From contig CAAEBC010000062.1 in the NCBI GenBank assembly GCA_900753975.1, positions 1 to 33,890 on the forward strand: a stretch of DNA of 33,890 nucleotides, written 5' to 3'. Within the stretch, counting starts at the first letter, position 1; every line of letters starts with the position of its first letter. The position numbers and the translations under genes were made by a program. Source of the stretch: Clostridia bacterium. Its GTDB lineage: Bacteria; Bacillota; Clostridia; TANB77; UBA1234. The notes beneath the pieces are model-generated. The model had not been told where the DNA came from. It made no database searches and saw only the letters and a program-made list of their open reading frames with translations. Positions 24,087-32,673 of this stretch are shown here, piece after piece.

Positions 24087-25304
24087 TTATAAAATTCTTT
24101 TTATTGCTTCAACAACAGCAATTTTTCCATACGAGTATGTAATTCCACCTTGCAAATATGCCACATAAGGTGGTCTTACGGGTCCATCACAACTAAGCTC
24201 GATAGATGAACCTGAAGTAAAGCTACCTGAGGCCATAATTATTTTGCTGTCATAACCAGGCATATCCCAAGGTTCTGGGATAACATGAGAATCAACTGGT
24301 GAATATGCTTGAATTCCTTGACAAAACTTAACCAGCTTTTCGCTATCATTAAATTTTATCATTTGAACTATATCAGAACGCACAGCATCAAATTTTGGCT
24401 CTGTTTCAAATCCTAATTTTTCAAGAAGTCTTGATGTAAAAATACCAATCTTTTTAGCTTCACAAACAATATGTGGTGCCATAAATAACCCTTGCAATAT
24501 CTTTCTGTTACTATCAAAAGAAGCTCCACCTTCTTTACCAAGTCCCGGTGCACTATATCTATCACTTATAAGGTCTATAAGCTCTTTTTTACCAACAATA
24601 TATCCACCACTTTGAGCAATAGAACCACCGATATTTTTTATAAGTGAGCCAACAATATAATCGGCTCCCACTTCAATAGGCTCTCTTTCCTCTGTAAATT
24701 CTCCATAACAGTTATCAATCATTATATAACTAGAAGTATTAACACTCCTAATAGCTTTGATTACTTCCTCAATTTCGGCTATTGTAAAAGCATTTCTATA
24801 AGCATATCCTCTTGAACGTTGCATGATAATTAACTTAATATCATTTTGAGATACACGATTTTTTATAGTCTCCAAGTCAAATTTATTATCTACCAAATCA
24901 ATTTGCTCATATTTCACTCCAAAAGCCTTTAAAGAACTAGGATTATCTCTTATTCCTAATGTTTCGTCTAAAGTATCATAAGGCTTACCATTTACACTAA
25001 GTACAGTATCTCCTGGTCTTAAAACTCCAAAAAGTGCAGTAGCAATAGTATGTGTACCTGAAATGAATTGAGTTCTTACTAAAGCATCTTCTGCTTTAAA
25101 GATATCTGCATATATTTCTTCAATAGTGTCTCTGCCTAAATCTCCATATCCATATCCAGTTGTACCTTGCATATGTGCTTCACTAATTTTATGTTTTCTA
25201 AAAGCATCTAATATCTTTTTAGAGTTTGCAAGCTCTATTTTTTCTTCCTTTGCAAACTGCTCTTTTATTTCATTTTCAACTTCATATACTAATTCATCTA
25301 TCAT
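24087..25304 (-). CDS. Methionine gamma-lyase/aluminium-resistance family PLP protein
   Basis: This 405-residue fold-type I PLP enzyme belongs to the Alr/Met_gamma_lyase family. Conserved features include HMQGTTGYGYGDLGR, FISGTHTIATALFG, RSRGYAYRNAFT, and SLIKNIGGSIAQSGG with the probable PLP lysine near residue 222. Names such as 'aluminium resistance protein' are historical; the substrate is not established and carbon-sulfur lyase activity is the usual guess. ATG at 25302-25304 has AAGGTGAT 7 nt upstream and is preferred to an in-frame GTG. It pairs with the downstream flavoprotein gene. Confidence 0.85.
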   Translation of the reverse strand: MIDELVYEVENEIKEQFAKEEKIELANSKKILDAFRKHKISEAHMQGTTGYGYGDLGRDTIEEIYADIFKAEDALVRTQFISGTHTIATALFGVLRPGDTVLSVNGKPYDTLDETLGIRDNPSSLKAFGVKYEQIDLVDNKFDLETIKNRVSQNDIKLIIMQRSRGYAYRNAFTIAEIEEVIKAIRSVNTSSYIMIDNCYGEFTEEREPIEVGADYIVGSLIKNIGGSIAQSGGYIVGKKELIDLISDRYSAPGLGKEGGASFDSNRKILQGLFMAPHIVCEAKKIGIFTSRLLEKLGFETEPKFDAVRSDIVQMIKFNDSEKLVKFCQGIQAYSPVDSHVIPEPWDMPGYDSKIIMASGSFTSGSSIELSCDGPVRPPYVAYLQGGITYSYGKIAVVEAIKRIL

Positions 25305-25353
25305 TTTTATCACCTTTTAAATAAATATAATCGTTTTTCTATAACATTTTAAA

Positions 25354-25389
25354 AGCCATTTCAAATGAAAAATTCCATTTAAAATGGCT
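25354..25389 (-). terminator. Intrinsic terminator after the DUF1292 gene
   Basis: A long hairpin, with AGCCATTT pairing with AAATGGCT and an inner CATTT/AAATG extension, ends the ireB-ruvX-DUF1292 operon. TTT follows on the minus strand. Confidence 0.7.
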
Positions 25390-25417
25390 AAATAAATTTC
25401 AAATAAGTAATAGTAAA

Positions 25418-25729
25418 TTAATCAGCAAAATCAAAATCATCTTTTGCTTTTTCTTTGAATAGGTTAAATACTTTCTCTGCCTCTTCCTCGTCTTCTAATC
25501 CAACGTATGTCTCGTTTTCGCCTTCACCTTCAACTCTAAAGATTACAACCTCTCCATTTTCTTCTGATTCTGTTGGAAGCAAAATGATGTATTCTGTTCC
25601 ATCCATTTCGACAGCATCAAGATATTCAAATTCAACTTCATTACCATCTTCATCATTAAGTACTATAATATTATCAAAATCGTCAAACTCATTAGCCTCG
25701 TTCAACTCTAAATCCTTGTTCTCGTCCAT
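25418..25729 (-). CDS. yrzB: DUF1292 protein (YrzB)
   Basis: This 103-residue, highly acidic protein has the DUF1292 pattern: IIVLNDEDGNEVEFEYLDAVEMDGTEYIILLP..., then VVIFRV and YVGLEDEEEAEKVFNLF. Its function is unknown, but it is nearly always the third gene after ireB and ruvX in Bacillota. The gap to ruvX is 17 bp and AGGAG precedes the ATG. Confidence 0.93.
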   Translation of the reverse strand: MDENKDLELNEANEFDDFDNIIVLNDEDGNEVEFEYLDAVEMDGTEYIILLPTESEENGEVVIFRVEGEGENETYVGLEDEEEAEKVFNLFKEKAKDDFDFAD

Positions 25730-25746
25730 TATTAATCTCCTTTCAT

Positions 25747-26160
25747 TTAACTATTTTTATCTAGATACATCTGCAAAATATATTCTGCAGATATAGTATC
25801 TACAATCTTTTTTTTCTTTTCAGCAGATACTCCAAGTAGTGTCATTGTTTTGTGAGCAGCGACTGTAGTAAGTCTTTCATCAATTTTTTCTACTGGTAAT
25901 CCAGTTTCTTTTTCTAACTTTTTAATAAAAGCGTCTGTCTTTTCAACTCTAGGACCTTTTGTAGCATTCATATTTAAAGGATAACCAATAACAATCTTAG
26001 AAACTTTATTAGCCTTTATAATCTCACATATACGTTCTAAAAGTTTTTTATCGTTTCCCTTGTGTTCTATGCTTTCTAGTCCATGAGCCATCATACCAAG
26101 TTCATCTGAAAGAGCCACGCCAGTACGCGCTTCGCCATAATCTAAACCCATTATTTTCAT
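25747..26160 (-). CDS. ruvX: Putative pre-16S rRNA nuclease / Holliday-junction resolvase-like YqgF (RuvX)
   Basis: The 137-residue protein has the YqgF RNase H-fold signatures MGLDYGEARTGVAL at the N-terminus (catalytic Asp6), VIGYPLNMNATKGPRV in the middle, and ERLTTVAA plus the C-terminal Asp region DTISAEYILQMYLD. The family trims the 5' end of 16S rRNA and was earlier proposed as a resolvase. It begins one base after the ireB stop codon (no gap), so the genes are coupled. Confidence 0.95.
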   Translation of the reverse strand: MKIMGLDYGEARTGVALSDELGMMAHGLESIEHKGNDKKLLERICEIIKANKVSKIVIGYPLNMNATKGPRVEKTDAFIKKLEKETGLPVEKIDERLTTVAAHKTMTLLGVSAEKKKKIVDTISAEYILQMYLDKNS

Positions 26161-26415
26161 TTATTCATTTACTCCAATATATTCTTTAACTAAATCTTCT
26201 AAAAGCTCATCACGTTCAAGTTGACGGATAAGACTTCTAGAATCTTTGTAACTAGTAATATAAGTTGGGTCACCAGACAAAATATAACCAACAATTTGGT
26301 TAATAGGATTATAACCTTTCTCAACAAGAGCTTCATATACTTGTCTTAAAATTTGTTTTGAATTTGCTTTCTTTTCTTTTTCTACTTTAAAGAAAATCGT
26401 ATTTTCATTTTCCAT
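26161..26415 (-). CDS. ireB: IreB family regulatory phosphoprotein (UPF0297)
   Basis: This 84-residue protein has the UPF0297 pattern: ILRQVYEALVEKGYNPINQIVGYILSGDPTYITSY near the middle and RELERDELLE-type C-terminus (here RQLERDELLEDLV). In Enterococcus IreB is a substrate of the Ser/Thr kinase IreK in cephalosporin resistance. N-terminal Thr is present as a possible phosphosite. Its ribosome site AAGGAGG is 15 bp downstream of the TadZ-like gene and next to its stop codon, so they probably share a transcript. Confidence 0.95.
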   Translation of the reverse strand: MENENTIFFKVEKEKKANSKQILRQVYEALVEKGYNPINQIVGYILSGDPTYITSYKDSRSLIRQLERDELLEDLVKEYIGVNE

Positions 26416-26430
26416 ATAAATTACCTCCTT

Positions 26431-29016
26431 CTAGCCAAAAATTCCTCTTCTCTTTTTAGGTTCGCTACCTGTTCTAAATACACTATTTGCAAGTGCATTA
26501 ATAGCTTCTGTAAACTCTGGAGTATACTTTTTGTAATCTAACTCATTTTTTAACATTCCTTCGATATATTTAACATAGTTTTCAACTGCAAAAGGAATTA
26601 TAAAATATGGCACTTTATTACTTAAAAGCTCATCTATAAAAGACATTTGTGGGTCATTATAATAAGATAATCCTTCTATCAGCTTTTTAGGTGTAAGCAT
26701 TGTCTTAACATATTTATTTATAACAATTCTAATCTTATTCATATCTATACTCTTATTTTTTAGTTCTCTTAAGAATAAAGTAGTTTCTTGTATCTTTATT
26801 ATGTCTAAATCTTGAACTATATATATTTCATTAGCTTTTTCAAAATATTCGAAAGGTGTAGAAAAATCTGCATCAACTATAACTAAGTTATTTGCTTCTC
26901 TTACTGTATCTATAACTGTTCTATTTCTATAAGCCTTTCTAGAGTCTGATGAAGAAACTGAAGTATATACTTTTAAATTTCTTTTAACAGGTATATAAGA
27001 ATCAATACCTTCAGATAATTTTTGCATACATTCAGAAGCAATATTTCTTAAATCTCTGTCATCTTGATTGTATATATAGTACATACTCTTATCTCTTGTC
27101 ATGTCAAGCATTCCAACAGTTATTTTTTGAGCTGCTAAAGCATGTGCAACTGCATTAACGGTGAATGTCGTACCACTCTTGTTTGAACCAACAAATAAAA
27201 CCATTTTCTTAAAGTCTATCCTTCTTGGTTCATCATAATTAGCTTCATTTTGAGTAGTTGTTGTCATACCGGTATTTTGATTTAATCTTTCTGTTTGCTC
27301 TCTTAGCCTTCTCTTTTCTTCTTCTAAAGCTTGTTTTTCTTGTTCTAATTTTCTTCTTTCAGCTTCAAATCTATCTTGTTCTATTTTCATATTATTTGTA
27401 TTTGACATCACAGGTGGAACATTTACATTTTTTTCTTGTTCTTTCGCTAGTGCTTCTTTCTCTGCTTTTTTCTTTAATTCTTCTTGCTGTCTTGCCAAAG
27501 CTTCTTGCTCTGCTTTCCTTTTTAGTTCTTCTTGCTTTCTTGCCAAAGCTTCTTGCTCTGCTTTCCTCTTCAACTCTTCTTGCTGCCTTGCTAAAGCTTC
27601 TTGTTCTGCTTTCTTCTTCAACTCTTCTTGCTCATTTGCCAAAGCTTCTTGCTCTGCTTTCTTCTTCAATTCTTCTTGCTGTCTTGCCAAAGCTTCTTGT
27701 TCTGCCTTTCTTTTTAGCTCTACTTGCTGCTTTGCTAAAGCTTCTTGCTCTGCCTTCCTTTTTAGCTCTTCTTGCTCATTTGCTAAAGCTTCTTGCTCTG
27801 CTTTTTTCTTTAATTCTTCTTGCTGCTTTGCTAAAGCTTCTTGCTCGACTCTTTTTCTTAATTCGTCTTGTTCATTTGCGGAATTTTTGTCTGAAACACT
27901 ATTCATAACATCAATCTCAATATCATTCTCTGATGGTTTTGTAGTATTTTCTACAAGATTTCTATTTTCTGGTGCAGTGGTAACTTGTGTGTTTTTCTGT
28001 AACTCTGCTCTTGCAAGTGCTTCTCTTTCTGCTTTTGCTTTAAGCTCTGCTTCTTGTTTAGCCATTGCCTCTTGCTTTGCTTTTAATTCAGCTTGCTGCC
28101 TTACCAAAGCTTCTTGTTCTGCTTTCTTCTTTAATTCTTCTTGCTCTTTTTGTTGTCTTTCCATTTCCTTTTGTTTATTATCTACAGTAACCTCAGGCAT
28201 AGGCTTTTGAGTTTCTTTATTTCTATTATCTCTTAAAATTCCAAAAAGTCCACCACGTTTAGCTGGCTTATTACTAATTTTCTTTTGTGCTTTTTCCTTT
28301 GTTTCACGTCTACTTATCTCGTCTTCATCCATTAAGAATGTATATCTATTTGAATCATATACAGCGTTTCTAACATCAGCTGGTAAACAAAGTAATATAA
28401 CTTTTAACTGATTTTTATTATATTGTTCTGCAATATCATCAAAAGCTTTGACATATTCAGCTTGTGATGTCTTTCCGTTTATTCGCATATTATCATAGTA
28501 TTTTAAAATACTCATGATTTGGTCTTCTTCAACAGTATCATCACTCGCCAAAGGAGAACCTTCGCTGACTATAGAAGTTATATTCAAATGTCTCTTAGCT
28601 TCTTTTTTGTTTAGTGGTTTCTTTATACAATCACACAAAGGTTCAATTGTTCTTTCATCACCTATTAGCATATTGTAAACACCAATATTAAAAAGTCTTT
28701 CAACAAAACTATCGTTTTGTTTTGTCCTTCTATCAGAACAAATGAATATAATCTCTGAATCTTCAATCTCATCTGTTATACTGTCTATATAATTAAATAT
28801 AATTCTATCAAATGCCTCTATACTTTTAACATAAAATCGTTCCAAATCCTCACTTATAACAATTCTGTCATAAGTTTTATCTTTTTTTACTTCTTCTAAA
28901 AGTGCTTTAAAATAGAAAACATTTTTATACTCTAACTCTTCACCGTACTTATTATAATATTTTTCTGCAACCTTTTTTGAAGTTTGTTCATTACCTATTG
29001 CAAAAAGTACCTTCAT
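26431..29016 (-). CDS. TadZ/CpaE-like ATPase with a repetitive coiled-coil linker
   Basis: The 861-residue protein has three parts. Residues ~1-145 look like a receiver-type domain without an obvious phosphoacceptor Asp. Residues ~250-570 are extremely rich in Glu, Lys, Ala and Gln, including nine nearly identical 16-residue repeats, and probably form a long coiled coil. Residues ~600-850 resemble MinD/ParA-family ATPases of the CpaE/TadZ branch: VLFVGSNKSGTTFTVNAVAHALA followed by NNLVIVDADFSTPF. The P-loop lacks the usual Lys before Thr (GSNKSGTT in place of GxxGxGKT). TadZ-type proteins place pilus machines at the pole; here a link to the type IV pilus locus is only inference. It is followed after 15 bp by ireB. 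Confidence 0.7.
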   Translation of the reverse strand: MKVLFAIGNEQTSKKVAEKYYNKYGEELEYKNVFYFKALLEEVKKDKTYDRIVISEDLERFYVKSIEAFDRIIFNYIDSITDEIEDSEIIFICSDRRTKQNDSFVERLFNIGVYNMLIGDERTIEPLCDCIKKPLNKKEAKRHLNITSIVSEGSPLASDDTVEEDQIMSILKYYDNMRINGKTSQAEYVKAFDDIAEQYNKNQLKVILLCLPADVRNAVYDSNRYTFLMDEDEISRRETKEKAQKKISNKPAKRGGLFGILRDNRNKETQKPMPEVTVDNKQKEMERQQKEQEELKKKAEQEALVRQQAELKAKQEAMAKQEAELKAKAEREALARAELQKNTQVTTAPENRNLVENTTKPSENDIEIDVMNSVSDKNSANEQDELRKRVEQEALAKQQEELKKKAEQEALANEQEELKRKAEQEALAKQQVELKRKAEQEALARQQEELKKKAEQEALANEQEELKKKAEQEALARQQEELKRKAEQEALARKQEELKRKAEQEALARQQEELKKKAEKEALAKEQEKNVNVPPVMSNTNNMKIEQDRFEAERRKLEQEKQALEEEKRRLREQTERLNQNTGMTTTTQNEANYDEPRRIDFKKMVLFVGSNKSGTTFTVNAVAHALAAQKITVGMLDMTRDKSMYYIYNQDDRDLRNIASECMQKLSEGIDSYIPVKRNLKVYTSVSSSDSRKAYRNRTVIDTVREANNLVIVDADFSTPFEYFEKANEIYIVQDLDIIKIQETTLFLRELKNKSIDMNKIRIVINKYVKTMLTPKKLIEGLSYYNDPQMSFIDELLSNKVPYFIIPFAVENYVKYIEGMLKNELDYKKYTPEFTEAINALANSVFRTGSEPKKRRGIFG
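27439..27870 (-). repeat. Nine in-frame 48-bp repeats inside the TadZ-like gene
   Basis: Nine consecutive 48-bp units each encode a variant of EELKRKAEQEALARQQ (16 residues). Differences between units are few and mostly synonymous or at fixed positions (Arg/Lys/Asn, Gln/Glu). Related but degenerate units continue upstream in the gene at 28000-28150. Such arrays can change unit number by slippage or recombination without breaking the frame. Confidence 0.9.
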
Positions 29017-29054
29017 ATTTTAATCACCTTCCTGCTAAATTTAGCATTTTAATA

Positions 29055-29540
29055 CTATTTGCCTACAACTAGCAAAGCAAATAAAAATGGTAAAACTTGA
29101 AATACAACTAATCCGACTAAGCTTGCAACCATAGTTGAAAAGCCTTGTTCCCTTTTATCTAATTTTTTCTCGCCAATAATATAGCAATTAAAAGCCCCCC
29201 ATGTTATTAAAATAATAAATACTGGGATGCTATAAAGGTGTGCTACATCTAGCCAATATGCGGTAACTGCAAGTGTTTTATCGTTATACTTGTCTGTATA
29301 TTCTGCTATTTTTCTTTCTTTTTTTGACATATTTGCTAAAATCTTTTCTGAAGCATCTGTGATTTCTTCTTTTTGTTCTTTTGGTTCATCTTTTGTTTCT
29401 AGTTTTGGTATATCACTTTCTCCAGATAATGTAACAACTTGTGAATGTCTCTCATCTAAAAAATCTTCTTCTACAGCAAATGCCATTGCATTACAAGATA
29501 AAGCAACAACCATAGTTAAAATCAAAATTAATTTTTTCAT
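29055..29540 (-). CDS. Secreted/membrane protein upstream of the TadZ-like gene
   Basis: The 161-residue product has a signal peptide (MKKLILILTMVVALSCNAMAFA), an acidic, Lys/Glu-rich extracytoplasmic segment (~23-85), and two membrane helices (~103-122 and ~138-158). I recognise no domain family. It is the first gene of an operon that continues, after 38 bp, with the TadZ-like ATPase, so it may be its membrane partner. Its cysteines are at 16 and ~117. AGGGAG precedes the ATG. Confidence 0.6.
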   Translation of the reverse strand: MKKLILILTMVVALSCNAMAFAVEEDFLDERHSQVVTLSGESDIPKLETKDEPKEQKEEITDASEKILANMSKKERKIAEYTDKYNDKTLAVTAYWLDVAHLYSIPVFIILITWGAFNCYIIGEKKLDKREQGFSTMVASLVGLVVFQVLPFLFALLVVGK

Positions 29541-29590
29541 ATATTTTCCCTCCGATTACTTCATGCAAAACCGCATAAATCTCCATAAAT

Positions 29591-29619
29591 ATATTACTAT
29601 ATTTTGTACTTTTTTTCAA
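29591..29619 (-). promoter_or_regulatory. Promoter of the TadZ-like/ireB operon
   Basis: TTGAAA (29614-29619) and TAATAT (29591-29596) on the minus strand have a 17-bp spacer, about 50 bp upstream of the first gene. Confidence 0.6.
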
Positions 29620-29706
29620 CTATAATTTGTCTTTTTAAAGATATTTTGTTATTTTTTGCTACTATTAGCTCATAACTTTTTACTTTTCTCACCATTAACA
29701 CATATT

Positions 29707-30901
29707 TTAAAAGTTCAAATGGCTAAATTTTAGACTGCCATCAAGAAAATCCTCAAAATAGCTTTGCCAATTTTTTCTTAAAATATCACTCGGAAGTTCG
29801 TATTCAATTTCTCCGTATTTTATTTTGCCCAATATATATTCCTGCAGTAGCTACTTTTTCTCCTTTATATACTGGTGCAACTAGATTTGCTTTTATATTA
29901 TACCTTGCATTTATATCCTTAATCTCATCATCTTTTAGTGGATATACAAAGGTAACATTTTTACTTAGCATATAAAGCTTTCCTTCACTTTTTTCAACAG
30001 ATATGCAAAGATTTTGCTTAATATGTTTACTAAAATCATATAATTTGTAACTTTCAAAGCCATAATTCAAAAGTTTTACCGAATCAATTGTCCTATTTTT
30101 CTTAGTATCACAACCCAAAACCACACTTATTAATTTTCTACTATCCCTATTTACAGATGTTACTATACATCTGCCAGCATTGGCTGTAAAGCCAGTTTTC
30201 ACCCCATTTGCTCCATCATATATGCTTAGCATCTCGTTTGTTGTACCTACTGTTTTATTATATCCATTAACTTCTATTTCTACAGATTTTTTTGATACAA
30301 TATTTGCTAAATAAGGAATTTTCAATAAATAGTTAGCAATAAGCATTAAATCATAGGCTGTTGAATAATGTTCTTCTTTATCCAGTCCATGTGGAGTTAC
30401 AAAATGAGTATCTTTTGCACCTATTTCTAGTGCCTTTTCATTCATAATATTTGAAAACTCTTCTACACTTCCAGCTATATGTTCTGCTATAGCTACTGCT
30501 GCATCATTTCCAGAATGTATAAGCAGACCATTTATAAGCGAATCTAAAGAGGCTTTATCATCTTTTCTTAAATTTATTACCGAACCACCTACACTTGCTG
30601 CATTTTTACTTACTGTTACTATATCGTTTATATCTCCCTCTTCATACGCAACAATTGCAGTAATCATTTTTGTGGTAGAGGCATTTGCTCTTTTTTGCCT
30701 TGCATTTTTTTCATATAAAATTCTATCAAATGTCGCATCATAAAGAATCGCTGCTCTTGCGTTTAAAGTTGGAACGCCTGTACTTACGGCTGTTTCAAGA
30801 TAAAACTCTTCATCATTTTCAAAATCAAAATCTTCGTAAAAAGCAAAAGTACTTGTAAATAAACAGATAAAAATTAAAATTGCAGAAATTATTTTTTTCA
30901 A
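29707..30901 (-). CDS. D-alanyl-D-alanine carboxypeptidase (needs +1 frameshift near 3' end)
   Basis: This low-molecular-weight penicillin-binding protein (S11 family, DacF-like) trims stem-peptide D-Ala at the cell surface. It has a signal peptide and the three active-site motifs STTK (~76), SGN (~127) and KTG (~234). The open zero frame stops at 29804, just after IYIGQNKIRRN. Skipping the C of the CGG codon at 29813-29815 gives NKI-GEIEYELPSDILRKNW and ~23 more residues, ending at 29707. This restores the family's 'gk.iG.v' C-terminal beta-strand and an amphipathic membrane-anchor helix. The TTG at 30899-30901 is the likely start (GAGGTG 6 nt upstream). Confidence 0.87.
29812..29821 (-). 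other. Putative +1 frameshift site in the carboxypeptidase gene at a CGG codon
   Basis: On the minus strand the zero frame reads AAA ATA CGG AGA AAT TGA, with CGG at 29813-29815 and the stop three codons later. The conserved continuation is GGA GAA ATT GAA, that is, the C is skipped. The context AAA AxN CGG A is the same as in pilC (2481-2490). An extra A in the four-A run is the alternative. Confidence 0.6.
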
Positions 30902-31023
30902 ATTCGTCACCTCTTAAAGATACAATATGCTTGTCATTTTCACAATATTCATTGCAAATCATAATATATAAAGAGAAAAAGAAAGTTTTTTCTCCTACAA
31001 AATACTTATATGGAGGTATTAAT

Positions 31024-31782
31024 ATGCATAAAGGATTAGAGTTAAAAAACATCTCAAAAATTTATCAAGATGACAACGGCGAAACTTTAGCTATAAAAGA
31101 TTTTAGTTATAAATTTGAAAACGGTGAATTCGTTACTTTGCTAGGTCCAAGTGGCTGTGGAAAATCCACACTACTTTCTATAATTGCTGGACTCGAATCA
31201 CCATCTAGTGGAAATGTGTTATTAAATGGTATTGATATAACTAATAAACGTTCAAACATAGGTTATATGCTTCAAAAAGATTATCTTTTGGAATGGAGAA
31301 CTATCCTAAAAAATGTAATATTGGGATTAGAAATAAAAAAAGAACTTACTAATGAAAATGTTGAATATGCAAAAAAATTATTAGAAACGTATGGCTTAAG
31401 TGACTTTATTGACAAATACCCATCTCAACTTTCTGGTGGTATGAAGCAACGTGTTGCACTAATAAGAACACTTGCAACAAAACCCGAAATCTTACTTTTA
31501 GATGAAGCTTTTTCTGCCCTAGATTATCAAACTCGTCTTGATGTAAGTACTGATGTATATAGAATTATTAAAAGTGAAAACAAAAGTACCATCATGGTAA
31601 CACATGATATTCCTGAAGCTATTAGTATGTCTGACAAAATAATAGTACTTTCACATAGACCAGCAACAATAAAAAACATACATGAAATAAAATTTGACAT
31701 TAAAAATCGTAATCCTTTAAACTGCCGTGATCATCCGGATTTTCGTAAGTATTTTGATACTATTTGGAAGGAGTTAAACTAA
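31024..31782 (+). CDS. ABC transporter ATP-binding protein, NitT/Tau type
   Basis: This 252-residue ATPase powers import by the adjacent permease and binding protein. It has Walker A GPSGCGKST (~40), a Q-loop (YMLQKDYLLEWRT), signature LSGGMKQR (~136), Walker B ILLLDEAFSALD (~156) and H-loop VTHD. The Q-loop LL.W pattern fits the SsuB/TauB/ThiZ group. TGGAGGT lies 8 nt upstream of the ATG. It is divergent from the carboxypeptidase gene and is the first of three same-strand genes. Confidence 0.93.
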   Translation: MHKGLELKNISKIYQDDNGETLAIKDFSYKFENGEFVTLLGPSGCGKSTLLSIIAGLESPSSGNVLLNGIDITNKRSNIGYMLQKDYLLEWRTILKNVILGLEIKKELTNENVEYAKKLLETYGLSDFIDKYPSQLSGGMKQRVALIRTLATKPEILLLDEAFSALDYQTRLDVSTDVYRIIKSENKSTIMVTHDIPEAISMSDKIIVLSHRPATIKNIHEIKFDIKNRNPLNCRDHPDFRKYFDTIWKELN

Positions 31783-31784
31783 AG

Positions 31785-32594
31785 ATGACACATGAAATTT
31801 CAAGCGAAAGAAAAAAATATTTATTTCAAAAAAGAAAAAATAAAATTTTAATCATCCTTACTCAAGTTCTCATATTGCTTGCATTTATAATAGTATGGGA
31901 ATGGCTTGCTGAAAAAGAAATTATTGATGATTTTATAACAAGTAGACCAAGTAAAATATTATTAACACTAAAAGACTTATCTTCAAATAACCTTTTAACA
32001 CACTTAGGAGTCACACTTTCAGAAACACTTATTGGCTTCTTTTTTGGAACAATACTTGGTGTTTTAATTGCAACTATATTATGGTGGTCTAACTTCATTT
32101 CTAAAGTTAGTGAACCATTTCTAGTTGTATTAAACAGCCTACCAAAAGTTGCACTCGGACCAATAATTATTGTTTGGGTAGGTGCAGGTGAAAAAGCAAT
32201 TATTACTATGGCTCTTGCAATCTCTCTTATTGTCACCATTTTGGAAATGCTTAATGGATTTTTAAGAACAGATAGTAATTTTATAAAAATGGCTCAAACA
32301 TTTAATGCAAATAAATTTCAAATATTTACAAAAGTAGTACTTCCATCAAACATTTCTACTCTAATAAACGCACTAAAAGTAAATATCGGCCTTTCATTAG
32401 TCGGTGTCATATCAGGTGAATTTCTAGTTTCAAAAGCTGGTCTTGGATATCTTATCGTTTATGGAGGGCAAGTATTTAAATTAGATTTAGTAATGACAAG
32501 TGTAATAATTTTAGCACTTGTTGCAACTGCGATGTATCAAGGAATTGTTCTTTTAGAAAAACTTATCTCTAAATTTATCATGCACAAAAACTAA
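31785..32594 (+). CDS. ABC transporter permease, NitT/Tau type
   Basis: The 269-residue membrane protein has about six helices (first at ~25-45) and the inner-membrane EAA motif near the middle (FNANKFQIFTKVVLPSNIS...), where it docks the ATPase. The family is the SsuC/TauC/ThiX-like BPD_transp_1 group. The ATG follows GGAG inside the end of the ATPase gene, with 2 bp between stop and start, so translation is coupled. Confidence 0.93.
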   Translation: MTHEISSERKKYLFQKRKNKILIILTQVLILLAFIIVWEWLAEKEIIDDFITSRPSKILLTLKDLSSNNLLTHLGVTLSETLIGFFFGTILGVLIATILWWSNFISKVSEPFLVVLNSLPKVALGPIIIVWVGAGEKAIITMALAISLIVTILEMLNGFLRTDSNFIKMAQTFNANKFQIFTKVVLPSNISTLINALKVNIGLSLVGVISGEFLVSKAGLGYLIVYGGQVFKLDLVMTSVIILALVATAMYQGIVLLEKLISKFIMHKN

Positions 32595-32673
32595 GATTAT
32601 AGCATATTAATTAATAAAACTCTTTGATGAAGCTACTTATATGCTTCATTAAAATAAATTTTAGGAGGTAAAG

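Noticed and set aside
27439..27870. Regular ~48-bp repeats as a CRISPR array
   Set aside because: There are no unique spacers; the repeats are contiguous, in frame and encode a coiled coil.
27258..27908. A 216-residue Leu-rich plus-strand frame
   Set aside because: It is the antisense shadow of the Glu/Ala-rich repeats of the TadZ-like gene; the array forces an open frame on the other strand.
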